Below the pieces are notes generated by a model, which was not told the DNA's origin, did not search any database, and saw only the letters and a program-made list of their open reading frames with translations. This document shows, in pieces, positions 52,954 to 61,892 of a stretch of DNA of 64,000 nucleotides (its first letter is position 1; each line of letters starts with the position of its first letter). The stretch covers positions 62,001-126,000 of the forward strand of contig NZ_OBEN01000002.1 in NCBI RefSeq assembly GCF_900215655.1, read 5' to 3'. Position numbers and translations under genes: made by a program. This stretch comes from Hydrogenobacter hydrogenophilus. GTDB lineage: Bacteria > Aquificota > Aquificia > Aquificales > Aquificaceae.

Positions 52954-54288
52954 ATGGACTGGATATTTTTTATACTTGGCTTAATGCCTTATCTCTTGGA
53001 AATGTACTTTTTGAGGTATGCACTTATGTATAAAAAACCAGAACCAAAAAAACTTATTGATGAGCCTTTTGTGAGCATACATGTACCCATACATAAAGAG
53101 CCACCAGATGTAGTAATAAGCACCCTTGAAAGCTTAAAGAAACAAGAGTATAAAAACTACGAGGTGCTCGTTCTTGTCAATAACACACCCGAGAACGCCC
53201 TTAGAAAGCCTATAAAGGATTACTGTGAAAAAGAAGGCAGGATTTTTAAGTATCACTATATAGAGACCGCAGGCTACAAAGGAGGAACACTTAACAAAGC
53301 CATGAGCTTATCCCATCCCAAAACAGAAATAATAGGAGTGGTTGATAGTGATTATCGTGTATGTTCAGATTTTATAAGAAAAGGTGTCTCTTATTTCAAT
53401 GACGAGATAGCCATTGTGCAGTTTCCTCAAGATTACAGAGACTTTCCAAAGACACTCTTTTACAAAGCCATGTATCTTTCTTATAGATACTTCTTTGCGG
53501 TGATAATGAGGATGTGTCATGTGTTAAGCGCAGTTGCTTTTATGGGAACCGTGGGTTTTATAAGGAAAAAATCCATAAAAGAAACAGGTGAATGGAGCGA
53601 ACAGATAATAACAGAAGATAGTGAGATGGGTCTTAGGATGAATTTAAAAGGATTTAAAGGTGTATATGTGGATGAGAGTGTGGGAAAAGGTTTGATGCCT
53701 TTCACATGGTTTTCTTGTAGAAAACAAAGATTCAGGTGGGCTTATGGGAATGCTCAAACTCTACTAAAGCACTTTACCGCTTTGATTTTTACAAAGAAGC
53801 TAAATTTTAAACAAAAAGTAGCCTTCTTCATACAGAACACCGTTTGGCATACACCCCTTATCTATTCTTTGATTTTTACCTATGCAGGTGGATTGCTTAG
53901 TTTTTTAGGCGCAGGTTTGTTAACGGGTTTTTTAGTTTCAAGGCTTTATAGCTTCATGTGGATTTTCAGAAAGATAGATGGACTAACCTTTTCTGAATCT
54001 GTCTTAGCTTTAGTATTTTACTTCTCACTGTTTTTTCCGATGAGTTATGCACCTATAAGAGTTTTAGTGCCCATTGATATCTCCTTTTATAGGACTCCAA
54101 AATCCAGAGAAAGAGAAAAAGCACTTTATATTGGTGAAATTTTATTATTTTTTCTAACATTTGCTGAACTCTTAATATGTATAATTGAAAAAAGATGGAT
54201 AGGTGTTTATGTTTGTCTTTTATCCATCTTACTCTTTTTATGTTTTCTCTGGGTTTATAAGCAGTCTAAGGTTTCTACCCTCCCATGA
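52954..54288 (+). CDS. Membrane family 2 glycosyltransferase (cellulose-synthase-like)
   Basis: This 444-residue processive-type transferase has one N-terminal membrane helix, a GT-A domain with VSIHVPIHKEPPDVV, VVDSDY (DxD), TEDSEMGLRM (catalytic base) and KQRFRWAYG (QxxRW-type product motif), then four or more C-terminal helices. Its neighbours are ordinary housekeeping genes and the GT4 gene, so it may extend or export a polysaccharide. The polymer is unknown. Confidence 0.88.
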   Translation: MDWIFFILGLMPYLLEMYFLRYALMYKKPEPKKLIDEPFVSIHVPIHKEPPDVVISTLESLKKQEYKNYEVLVLVNNTPENALRKPIKDYCEKEGRIFKYHYIETAGYKGGTLNKAMSLSHPKTEIIGVVDSDYRVCSDFIRKGVSYFNDEIAIVQFPQDYRDFPKTLFYKAMYLSYRYFFAVIMRMCHVLSAVAFMGTVGFIRKKSIKETGEWSEQIITEDSEMGLRMNLKGFKGVYVDESVGKGLMPFTWFSCRKQRFRWAYGNAQTLLKHFTALIFTKKLNFKQKVAFFIQNTVWHTPLIYSLIFTYAGGLLSFLGAGLLTGFLVSRLYSFMWIFRKIDGLTFSESVLALVFYFSLFFPMSYAPIRVLVPIDISFYRTPKSREREKALYIGEILLFFLTFAELLICIIEKRWIGVYVCLLSILLFLCFLWVYKQSKVSTLP

Positions 54289-54829
54289 TCTCCTTTTCTT
54301 TTGCTTCTGTCAACTGATTTATCTGTTCTATGTACTTATCAGTAAGTTTTTGAAGTTTTTCTAAACCTCTCTTTATTTCGTCCTCTGATATACCTTCAAG
54401 CTCTTCTATAGTCTCTTTTGCATCTTTGCGAATGTTCCTTACCGCTACCCTTGCCTCTTCAGCCATTTTGTGCAAAAGTTTTACTAGTTCTTTTCTCCTT
54501 TCCTGAGTAAGAGGTGGTAGGGTTATTCTCAGCGTATTTCCCTGCCTTTGTGGGTTTAGGTTGAGTTCTTCCATTATGGCTTTTTCTATACTGGATACCG
54601 CGTTGGCATCCCAAACCTGCACAACTATTTGGTTAGCTTCTGGCACAGATATATTACCTAACTGTTTGAGAGGAACCTTGGAACCGTAATACTCTACCTT
54701 TAGCTCTTCCACAAGTGATGTACTTGCCCTTCCTGTTCTTAGTCCTGCTATCTCGTTTTTGAAGTGTTCCACGCTCTTTTTCATGTCCTTTTCCATCTGT
54801 TTGAGTATATCTTCTATCTCCTGTAGCAT
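54275..54829 (-). CDS. frr: Ribosome recycling factor
   Basis: This 184-residue two-domain protein has FKNEIAGLRTGRASTSLVEELKVEYYGSKVPLKQLGNISVPE, NDGNxIRLxxP-like GNTLRITLPPLTQERRKELVK, and the helical tail IKRGLEKLQKLTDKYIEQ. With EF-G it splits the terminated ribosome. It overlaps the convergent glycosyltransferase by 14 bases. Confidence 0.97.
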   Translation of the reverse strand: MLQEIEDILKQMEKDMKKSVEHFKNEIAGLRTGRASTSLVEELKVEYYGSKVPLKQLGNISVPEANQIVVQVWDANAVSSIEKAIMEELNLNPQRQGNTLRITLPPLTQERRKELVKLLHKMAEEARVAVRNIRKDAKETIEELEGISEDEIKRGLEKLQKLTDKYIEQINQLTEAKEKEIMGG

Positions 54830-54920
54830 GACTTTACCCCCAAAGACTTCATTTTCGGAACCTTGGGCATTTTTGTTATTATACCACTTTTAAAAAATCC
54901 AGCGTTCTTTGGTTCTGTTG

Positions 54921-54956
54921 ATTTTTCATGAAAAATTCATGCTTTGGGTATATAAT
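54921..54956 (+). promoter_or_regulatory. 16-bp palindrome and -10 box of the OmpA-like gene
   Basis: ATTTTTCATGAAAAAT (54921-54936) is a perfect 16-base palindrome, and TATAAT (54951-54956) follows 14 bases later; AAAGGAGG precedes the ATG at 54988. The palindrome sits where a -35 would be, so it may be an operator; no good -35 hexamer is seen. It could instead be the 3' hairpin of the frr leader on the other strand. Confidence 0.4.
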
Positions 54957-54987
54957 AAACTTCAGCAATAATAAAGGAGGTAGTAAA

Positions 54988-55641
54988 ATGAGGAAGTCTA
55001 TACTTCTTTCCTTAGCACTCTTAGGCAGTGTAGCCTTTGCGGAAGAGAGTCCAGAGAAGAGTCTTGATCCGTGTGGTAGCCCCAAGGAAGTTTACAGTAA
55101 GTATCTTTTAGACAAGTGTTATAAGGGGTACTTTAATGCTATAATGGAATCAAAGAGGAAGTCAGAAGAGGCTTTAAACAAAGCTAACGAAGCTTTGAAT
55201 AAGGTAAACGACCTTGAGGGGAGGGTTAACAAGCTTGAAGGTATAGCGGATGATCACGAAAAGAGAATAAGAGCATTGGAGGGTAGAAAAGTAGAAGGAG
55301 TCAAAGGTGAATGGCAACTCGAGGAGGTAGGAGCGGTCTACTTTGATTTTGATAAGTTCAACATAAAAAAGTCTCAGGAAAAAAGGCTTGATGAAATAGT
55401 GGACAAGATAAAGTCTGATGCCAGAGAGGTGCTCGTAGTGGGTTTTGCAGATACAAGAGGTTCAAGTAAGTACAACTTTGATCTTTCTACACACAGAGCG
55501 CAGATGGTAGCATCTTATCTTGCAAAGAAAGGTGTTGACATAGGAAGGATAAGAATCGCATCTTACGGTAAGGAAGTTGCCAAGATGATAAGCCCCAAGT
55601 ACGCAGAGCAAAGAGTAGTTAGAATCTACTTCATTAAGTGA
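54988..55641 (+). CDS. OmpA/Pal-family outer-membrane protein
   Basis: The protein has 217 residues. A signal peptide (MRKSILLSLALLGSVAFAEE) is followed by a long coiled coil (about 60-115: NEALNKVNDLEGRVNKLEG) and a C-terminal OmpA domain (VYFDFDKFNIKKSQEKRLDEI, DTRGSSKYNFDLSTHRAQMVASYL). The last domain binds peptidoglycan, so the protein anchors the outer membrane to the wall. No lipobox cysteine follows the signal, unlike Pal. It converges on the aminotransferase gene with a 16-base overlap. Confidence 0.88.
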   Translation: MRKSILLSLALLGSVAFAEESPEKSLDPCGSPKEVYSKYLLDKCYKGYFNAIMESKRKSEEALNKANEALNKVNDLEGRVNKLEGIADDHEKRIRALEGRKVEGVKGEWQLEEVGAVYFDFDKFNIKKSQEKRLDEIVDKIKSDAREVLVVGFADTRGSSKYNFDLSTHRAQMVASYLAKKGVDIGRIRIASYGKEVAKMISPKYAEQRVVRIYFIK

Positions 55642-56744
55642 TCTTTTATTCTCCTTATGCCCTCCCTGAGGGCATTTTCTTCCTTTGTATAAGATATCCT
55701 TACGAATTTTGTGGTGTTATTCTTACCAAAATCAATACCGGGAGTGAGAGCCACCTTAGCCTCCTTTAGAAGTTCTTTACAGAACATAAAGGAGTTTTCG
55801 GTGTATTTACTCACATCTGCCCATATATAGAAAGCTCCCTGAGGTTTTACCGGTATTCGGAAGACATCTTTTAATCCTTCGTAAAGGATGTCCCTTCTTT
55901 TTCTAAAGGTTTCTCTTACGCTCTTTAAGTAAGTGTAATCAAAGGCTCCAAGAGCGGAGTACTGGCTTAATGCAGGGGCAGATATAAACACATTTTGTAT
56001 GACTCTTTCTGCTTTCTGTAGCATATCTTCTGGTAAGATCATCCAACCCAATCTAAAACCGGGCATGCAAAACCATTTAGAGAAACCATTTATAACTATA
56101 GCTCTGTCCCAAAATTCAAGAGCGGTGTGCTCCTCCTGCTGGTAAGAAAGTCCGTGATAAACCTCGTCTGATATAAAGTAGATACCTCTTTCTTGGCAGT
56201 ATCCTACGAGCGTAGAGAGTTCTTCTTTGGTGTATAAGGTTCCAGTGGGGTTATTAGGTGATGATATGTGAAGAGCCTTTATATCTTCATAATCTTTAAG
56301 GGCATCTACACTCAGTGTAAACCTACTTTTTTCGTCAACGGGTACAAAAACAGGTGTTATATCAAGAAGATAAGCAAAGTTTTTGTAGCACGGGTAAGAT
56401 GGGTCTGGTAGGATGATCCTGTCCCCTGCGCTCATAATGATAGCATAAGCAACTAAAAAGGCCCCGGAACTTCCTGGGGTAATTACCACACGGTTAGGGG
56501 ATACATTTAGCTTATACTTTGTGTAGTAATGCTCTGCTATTTTTTCCCTTAGTTCCCATATACCCAAGCTGGGTGTGTAGAAGTACTTCCTTTCCCTAAT
56601 GGCTCTCTCAAGGTGGTCAAAAACTGCCGGTGGTGGGTCAAGGTCTGGTTCTCCTATCTCCATATGCACCACATCATCCATACTTATGGCTTCTTTGAAT
56701 ATGTCCATTACCACAAAGGGGCTTATTTTATCCGCTCTTTGCAT
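55626..56744 (-). CDS. Class I/II aminotransferase (PLP-dependent)
   Basis: This 372-residue fold-type I aminotransferase has EIGEPDLDPPP, NNPTGTLYT, the PLP-binding INGFSKWFCMPGFRLGWM (lysine in SKW) and a C-terminal FVRISY arginine. It resembles aspartate/alanine aminotransferases of AspC-type group Ig; the substrate is not determinable. It starts 22 bases from the divergent bamA-type gene. Confidence 0.9.
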   Translation of the reverse strand: MQRADKISPFVVMDIFKEAISMDDVVHMEIGEPDLDPPPAVFDHLERAIRERKYFYTPSLGIWELREKIAEHYYTKYKLNVSPNRVVITPGSSGAFLVAYAIIMSAGDRIILPDPSYPCYKNFAYLLDITPVFVPVDEKSRFTLSVDALKDYEDIKALHISSPNNPTGTLYTKEELSTLVGYCQERGIYFISDEVYHGLSYQQEEHTALEFWDRAIVINGFSKWFCMPGFRLGWMILPEDMLQKAERVIQNVFISAPALSQYSALGAFDYTYLKSVRETFRKRRDILYEGLKDVFRIPVKPQGAFYIWADVSKYTENSFMFCKELLKEAKVALTPGIDFGKNNTTKFVRISYTKEENALREGIRRIKDHLMK

Positions 56745-56766
56745 ACTTAGAAGGTAAAATTATACT

Positions 56767-59358
56767 ATGCTTTTTTTTCTTATAGTTTTATTCCCCATCA
56801 TGGCTCTATCAAAAGTTTTTATTATCTCCAACTATCCCCTTCCCAAAAACAACATAGAAAAGGTCATAAATGAAGATAACTATCTGGACATAGTAGAAGT
56901 GATCAAACATATAGAAGGTATAAAAGATGTTTCTATTAAGAAAGAAGGAGAGGACACTTACATATACATAGAAAGATACCCTATCCTCAAAAAGGTCATC
57001 ATAAAAGGTAATTTATCCCTCTGGAAGGATACCATAATGAGCAGGTTAGGGCTTTACAAAGGTATGCCTGTTAAAGATATCAGCAAAGAGAGCATACAGG
57101 AAAGACTCAAAAAGCTTTACAGAGATGAGGGCTTTCTTGATGTAAAGGTAGCTGTAACTTTTGAGACTTCTCAAGACGGATATATTTACCTTTACATAAG
57201 TATAGAAGAAGGGGACATTTACTTCACCGGAGGTGGAATTTACGAAGGTGCAACCTTTAAGAGTGATAAGCTCAGCAGAGCTATTCAAATAGTTAAGGGG
57301 CGTGTAGCTAAAGAGAGCCAGTTTGAAGAAAAAGTATTTGCTCTGCAAGATTTTTACATGGATGAGGGATACTTGGACAGTTTTGTGTACTTCAAGGGTA
57401 TAAGGAAAGAAAGAACCAAAGGGCCCTTTTTTAGCGTACTCTTTCCTGTAGATGATAGCATAGAGAAAAAGCCTACTAGGATAGTGGGATCTCTTTTAGA
57501 AGGCTTTTCTAACCTTTTTAGACATCCGGTAGGGACGTTCAAAGCTATTTCCGGCAGGGGGCACATAGCCTATCCCATCTTTAACATCATTGAAGGAAAT
57601 AGGTACAGCATAAACTTTGAAGGAGCAGTTTTTTTTAGTCATGAACAGCTCCTTAACATTTCTGGACTGAAAGAAAAAGGTGTGGATATTTTTTCCCTTG
57701 AAGAAGCAAAAGAAAATATAGAGTCTGCATACAGAAAGAAGGGTTTTTTTGATGTAAATGTATCTTACAAAGCTATGGGAAATAGTGTGTTCTTTTATAT
57801 CAAAGAAGGTCAAAGATACACAGCCTTTTTAGAGGATACGGAATTTCCTTACGACGAAGATAAAATAAGCTCCATCTTAGAAGAAAGGTTAAATAGACTC
57901 AAAGAGGAAGGATACACACTTGCAGAAGGCTCTTTTAGTCTAAATTTGGACAAAGAAAAAAAGGAAGCTTATGTGAAGCTTGTTATAAACAAAGGTAAAA
58001 GGCAGATCCTGAGAAAGATCCTTTATCAAGGCGATGATAAAAAACTCGCAAAAATTTTCAGACAGTATAATGACATACTGCCAGCCATATACGACACCCA
58101 CATTATAGAAAAACTGAACCTTGATATAAAGAAATACTTACAGGAAATGGGCTACATGGAGGGGGACTTTGATACTAATGTATCCATTGACGAATCTGTG
58201 GACAGTGTTTATTACACCTACACCTACACAGTAAGTAAAGGACCAAGGTACAGGTTGGGGCAGGACATATATTACGGCTATTTACACACAAGTCCTAAGG
58301 AGCTTGCTTACATGACCGTAAAAGATGAGTTTTACTCTGAAAAAGACACAGATAGAACAATCAACAACTTCATATCCAGCGACTTATTCAGTGGTGTAAA
58401 AATAGACACTTTTCTTGACAGAGGGGCAAAAAAGGTCCATAGACTCATACAGTTAGCGGAAGATAAAAGGGGTATCTACGACATATCTTTGGGTTATAAC
58501 ACACAAGAGAAGGTGGTTTTAGACACCTTCTTAGGATGGAAAAATCTGTTGGGAATAGGTTTAAACACAAATTTTCGCTACAGAAGAACTGGTAAAAGAG
58601 AACTCTACAGCTTGGATATATCTGACAACTTTTTATTTACAAGAAAGCTTTGGTTAAGAACTTCCCTTTTTAACAATTATGAAGAACACCTTAACTACAC
58701 CCTTACATCAAAGGGTATAAGCTCAAGCGTTGGATACAGGATAACGGATAATACATCTGTAGGTATCACACTATCAAGGACTACAAATTCCGCTTTGGGT
58801 GAAGTGGTAGACTTGTACAAGTACGGAGTATTTTTACTAAGAGAGTACAAGGACAACCTATTCTCACCAAAAAGGGTACACTACGACAGTATAACTCTAA
58901 GTAGGGCGGTAGGTGATAGAGAGTATACAAAGTTTGAGCTTTCAACCTTTTATCTGATACCACTAAGAAGAGGTATAAACCTTAGCTTTAAAGTTGCAGG
59001 AGGATATGTGGGAAAATCAGCACCCGTTTTTGATAGGTTCTTTCTGGGAGGATTAAGAGATCTTAGGGGCTACAGTTTTGAAAGTGTTGGACAACCCAGT
59101 GGTGGAAGGTACTATACCTTTGGAAGGTTAGAGCTTGAATTTCCTATAAAGAGTCCTCTTGTGGTTATAGCTTTTGCAGATGTGGGAAATGTGGGAGACA
59201 AACTTTCCCATGCTATAAGAAACCCCAAGAAAGATGTTGGCGCGTCTGTGGGTATAAAGACACCTGTAGGACCCATCAGGTTTGATGTAGCCTTTCCTCT
59301 TGAAAGAGACATACCCAAAAGGCTTAGACTGTATCTATCTGTGGGATATTATTACTGA
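56767..59358 (+). CDS. bamA: Outer-membrane protein assembly factor (BamA/Omp85 family)
   Basis: This 863-residue Omp85 protein has a signal peptide and then about five POTRA repeats (for example KKVIIKGNLSLWKDTIMSRLGLYKGMPV, and later EGNRYSINFEGAVFFSHEQLL). A C-terminal barrel from about residue 565 has RDLRGY, the L6 motif of the family, and the end LRLYLSVGYYY. It inserts beta-barrels; its lipoprotein partner BamD is at 4322-5236. A second Omp85 elsewhere cannot be excluded. It overlaps galU by 35 bases at the 3' ends. Confidence 0.92.
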   Translation: MLFFLIVLFPIMALSKVFIISNYPLPKNNIEKVINEDNYLDIVEVIKHIEGIKDVSIKKEGEDTYIYIERYPILKKVIIKGNLSLWKDTIMSRLGLYKGMPVKDISKESIQERLKKLYRDEGFLDVKVAVTFETSQDGYIYLYISIEEGDIYFTGGGIYEGATFKSDKLSRAIQIVKGRVAKESQFEEKVFALQDFYMDEGYLDSFVYFKGIRKERTKGPFFSVLFPVDDSIEKKPTRIVGSLLEGFSNLFRHPVGTFKAISGRGHIAYPIFNIIEGNRYSINFEGAVFFSHEQLLNISGLKEKGVDIFSLEEAKENIESAYRKKGFFDVNVSYKAMGNSVFFYIKEGQRYTAFLEDTEFPYDEDKISSILEERLNRLKEEGYTLAEGSFSLNLDKEKKEAYVKLVINKGKRQILRKILYQGDDKKLAKIFRQYNDILPAIYDTHIIEKLNLDIKKYLQEMGYMEGDFDTNVSIDESVDSVYYTYTYTVSKGPRYRLGQDIYYGYLHTSPKELAYMTVKDEFYSEKDTDRTINNFISSDLFSGVKIDTFLDRGAKKVHRLIQLAEDKRGIYDISLGYNTQEKVVLDTFLGWKNLLGIGLNTNFRYRRTGKRELYSLDISDNFLFTRKLWLRTSLFNNYEEHLNYTLTSKGISSSVGYRITDNTSVGITLSRTTNSALGEVVDLYKYGVFLLREYKDNLFSPKRVHYDSITLSRAVGDREYTKFELSTFYLIPLRRGINLSFKVAGGYVGKSAPVFDRFFLGGLRDLRGYSFESVGQPSGGRYYTFGRLELEFPIKSPLVVIAFADVGNVGDKLSHAIRNPKKDVGASVGIKTPVGPIRFDVAFPLERDIPKRLRLYLSVGYYY

Positions 59359-60214
59359 TAAGCTGTCTTAGGTAAGCTATTAGCTCGTCTCTTAGGTCTT
59401 CCCTTTGGAGTGCAAAATCAAGAACAGTTTGTATGTATCCAATAGGTGTTCCTGTATCGTAAACCCGCGCATCTATCTTTATGGCATAAACAGCTTCGTC
59501 CTCAAGAAGTAGCCTTATGGCGTCTGTTAGTTGTATCTCACCACCTTTTCCAGGGGGCGTGATCTTGAGCTTTTCAAATATTCTTGGAGTGAACAAGTAT
59601 CTGCCTACTATGGCAAGGTTTGAAGGTGCTTCCTGTTGTTTTGGCTTTTCCACAAGGTCATCTATAATGTATATATCCTTTTCTATGTGCCTCCCGTTTA
59701 CTATACCGTACTTGGAGATGTCCTTTGTATCTACTTCAAAAACAGCTATTACGCTCTTACCAAAGCGATTGTATACTTCTATCATCTTCTCCAATACATT
59801 CCTTTCGTCCTTAACTATAATGTCTCCCAAAGCGACTACGAAAGGTTCATAACCTACTACCGGTTCCGCGACTAAAACCGCATGACCCAAACCCAACTGT
59901 TCCTTCTGTCTTATGTATATAGGGTTTATTAACCTGCTTATTTCCATTATACTCTTTAAAAGTTCAGTTTTTCCACACTGTTCCAAATGCTTTTCCAAAT
60001 CCGTGTTTATGTCAAAGTGGTGTTCTATTGGTCTTTTGTGTCTTCCTGTTACAAAGATTACATTCTCAATGTTTGCAGACAGGCACTCTTCAACAATAAA
60101 CTGTATCACTGGCTTGTCTATTATGGGAAACATCTCCTTGGGCATCGCTTTGGTAGCCGGTAAGAATCTCGTTCCCCATCCTGCTACTGGAAGAACTGCT
60201 TTTCTCACTTGCAT
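59324..60214 (-). CDS. galU: UTP-glucose-1-phosphate uridylyltransferase
   Basis: This 296-residue nucleotidyltransferase has VRKAVLPVAGWGTRFLPATKAMPKEM, FVTGRHKRPIEHHFD, EVDTKDISKYGIV, GGEIQLTDAIR. It makes UDP-glucose for surface glycans. The start was set at 60214 (MQVRKAV); upstream in-frame codons are not conserved in type. It converges on bamA and is divergent from the KaiC-like gene. Confidence 0.95.
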   Translation of the reverse strand: MQVRKAVLPVAGWGTRFLPATKAMPKEMFPIIDKPVIQFIVEECLSANIENVIFVTGRHKRPIEHHFDINTDLEKHLEQCGKTELLKSIMEISRLINPIYIRQKEQLGLGHAVLVAEPVVGYEPFVVALGDIIVKDERNVLEKMIEVYNRFGKSVIAVFEVDTKDISKYGIVNGRHIEKDIYIIDDLVEKPKQQEAPSNLAIVGRYLFTPRIFEKLKITPPGKGGEIQLTDAIRLLLEDEAVYAIKIDARVYDTGTPIGYIQTVLDFALQREDLRDELIAYLRQLISNNIPQIDTV

Positions 60215-60276
60215 TTTACTATACCCCCTAAAATTAATATAATACATACTTCAAATTGAGCATATAATAAAGAGTT

Positions 60277-61161
60277 ATGGAGGAAAAATTTAAAGAATCA
60301 GAAGAGGTAAGAAAACCAGAGGTAGTAGAAGAGAGCATATGGGTAGCGGGAGAGGCGGTAAAGAAAGCTCCAAAAATGTACGGTGTACCTACAGGCGTAG
60401 AAGGACTTGATGAACTTTTCTTTACCGCAGAAGTTCAGGGAGGTAAAGTAATAAAAAAACCCTTAGGTGGCATACCGGCGTATTCAGTTACGAACATAAC
60501 GGGCGTTTCTGACACGGGTAAAACTCTTATAGCGGAACAGTACACTATAACTCAAGCAAAAAGAAACGAACCTGTGGCTTTTATAACTGTTGAGGCACCT
60601 GCGCCCTTTGTGAGTGTTGGGTTGCGTGAAAGGGCAAAGGCCATGGGTGTGGATTTTGAAAGTGTGCAGGATAGAATAATTCTTATAGATGCGGCAAGCC
60701 ACGCAAAGTTAAGAGAAAACATCCCAGACTTACTTGCTACCTTAGCGTATGCCATAAAAACATATAAGGTAAGACATGTAGTGATAGACTCGGTTACGGG
60801 TTTGTATGAAGCAAAAGAGATGATGGCAAGGGTGATAGTAAGACAACTTTTTAACTTCATGAAAAAGTGGTATCAGACAGCTATATTTATATCACAAAAG
60901 AGGAGTGGACACGAGGAACTGACTGCGGAGGCGGCTGGTGGTTATGCGGTAAGCCACATAGTGGACTGTTCTATGGTGCTTTCTAAGGAACTGATCCTTA
61001 CTCAGGCACAGTCAAAGATATACAAAAAACCTGTAGGAGAAATAGTCAGGCTTTTCCGGATAGATGGTTGTAGGCTTTGCGGACACGATACGAGCACACA
61101 CTTTATGGAGATAACAGAGCTGGGTCTTGTGAAAATAGGTCCTGTCCTTTCTGCGGGATGA
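60277..61161 (+). CDS. KaiC-like RecA-superfamily ATPase with C-terminal Cys/His knuckle
   Basis: This 294-residue single-domain KaiC/RadA-related ATPase has an acidic N-terminal extension of about 35 residues, then GVPTGVEGLDELFF, Walker A GVSDTGKTL and Walker B RHVVIDSVTGL, with FISQK near the end of the core. The C-terminus carries CRLCGHDTSTH (C-x2-C-x-H-x4-H), a possible zinc site. Its last base is shared with the start of the PP2C phosphatase gene. TATAAT sits eight bases before the ATG. The target is unknown. Confidence 0.85.
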   Translation: MEEKFKESEEVRKPEVVEESIWVAGEAVKKAPKMYGVPTGVEGLDELFFTAEVQGGKVIKKPLGGIPAYSVTNITGVSDTGKTLIAEQYTITQAKRNEPVAFITVEAPAPFVSVGLRERAKAMGVDFESVQDRIILIDAASHAKLRENIPDLLATLAYAIKTYKVRHVVIDSVTGLYEAKEMMARVIVRQLFNFMKKWYQTAIFISQKRSGHEELTAEAAGGYAVSHIVDCSMVLSKELILTQAQSKIYKKPVGEIVRLFRIDGCRLCGHDTSTHFMEITELGLVKIGPVLSAG

Positions 61162-61892
61162 TGTATCGCGTAAAAGCTTGTGGGATAACCCATAGAGGAA
61201 ATATAAGAGAAAAAAATGAGGATGCTTTGCTTATAAACGACAAACTCATTCAGGAAGAAATGATGAGCTTCCCCTTATGCGTAGAGGAAGAAAAGGATTA
61301 CTTTCTGTTTGCGGTTGCAGATGGATTGGGGGGGCACGCGTGCGGTGAAAGGGCAAGCCTCATGGTTCTCAAGACTCTTATGGAGGAAAAACCCAACTCT
61401 GCAGAAAGTATTAACATGGCTTTGCATAAAGCAAGAGATAACCTTGAAGCCTTTGCAAAACAAAATCCTGATTATTACGGTCTTGGTTCTGCGTTGGCCG
61501 GTCTTGTCCTTACTCAGAAGGATACCATAGTGTTCAATGTGGGAGACTGCAGAGTTTACGGCATAAAGGACAATAAGGTGGAAAAGCTTACTCAAGATCA
61601 CACGGAAGTAGAAAGATTAGTCAAGCTTGGCTATATTACGGAGAATCAAGCCAAACAACATCCCCACAGGCATATGCTTACTTCTGCACTTATCGGTTCT
61701 TCTTCCTTTAGGGAGTTTGAGGTTTTTATAAAGAGCATAAAAAATTACAAAAGTTTTCTCATATGCTCTGATGGACTTTGGGAGCTTGTGGAAGATTACG
61801 AACTGGCATTACCGCCTTCTGAGCTAATGAGTGTGGCCCTTTCAAGAACCGCCACGGACAACATAACTCTAATAAGGGTTGATATTCTATGA
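61161..61892 (+). CDS. PP2C-type serine/threonine protein phosphatase
   Basis: This 243-residue protein has all PP2C metal motifs: RGNIREKNEDALL, VADGLGGHACGERA, FNVGDCRVYGI and TDNITLIRVDI. It removes phosphate from Ser/Thr of proteins. The start at 61161 (or 61158) overlaps the TGA of the KaiC-like gene, so the two are cotranslated; no Ser/Thr kinase is in the window. It overlaps the M48 gene by 4 bases. Confidence 0.93.
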   Translation: MYRVKACGITHRGNIREKNEDALLINDKLIQEEMMSFPLCVEEEKDYFLFAVADGLGGHACGERASLMVLKTLMEEKPNSAESINMALHKARDNLEAFAKQNPDYYGLGSALAGLVLTQKDTIVFNVGDCRVYGIKDNKVEKLTQDHTEVERLVKLGYITENQAKQHPHRHMLTSALIGSSSFREFEVFIKSIKNYKSFLICSDGLWELVEDYELALPPSELMSVALSRTATDNITLIRVDIL

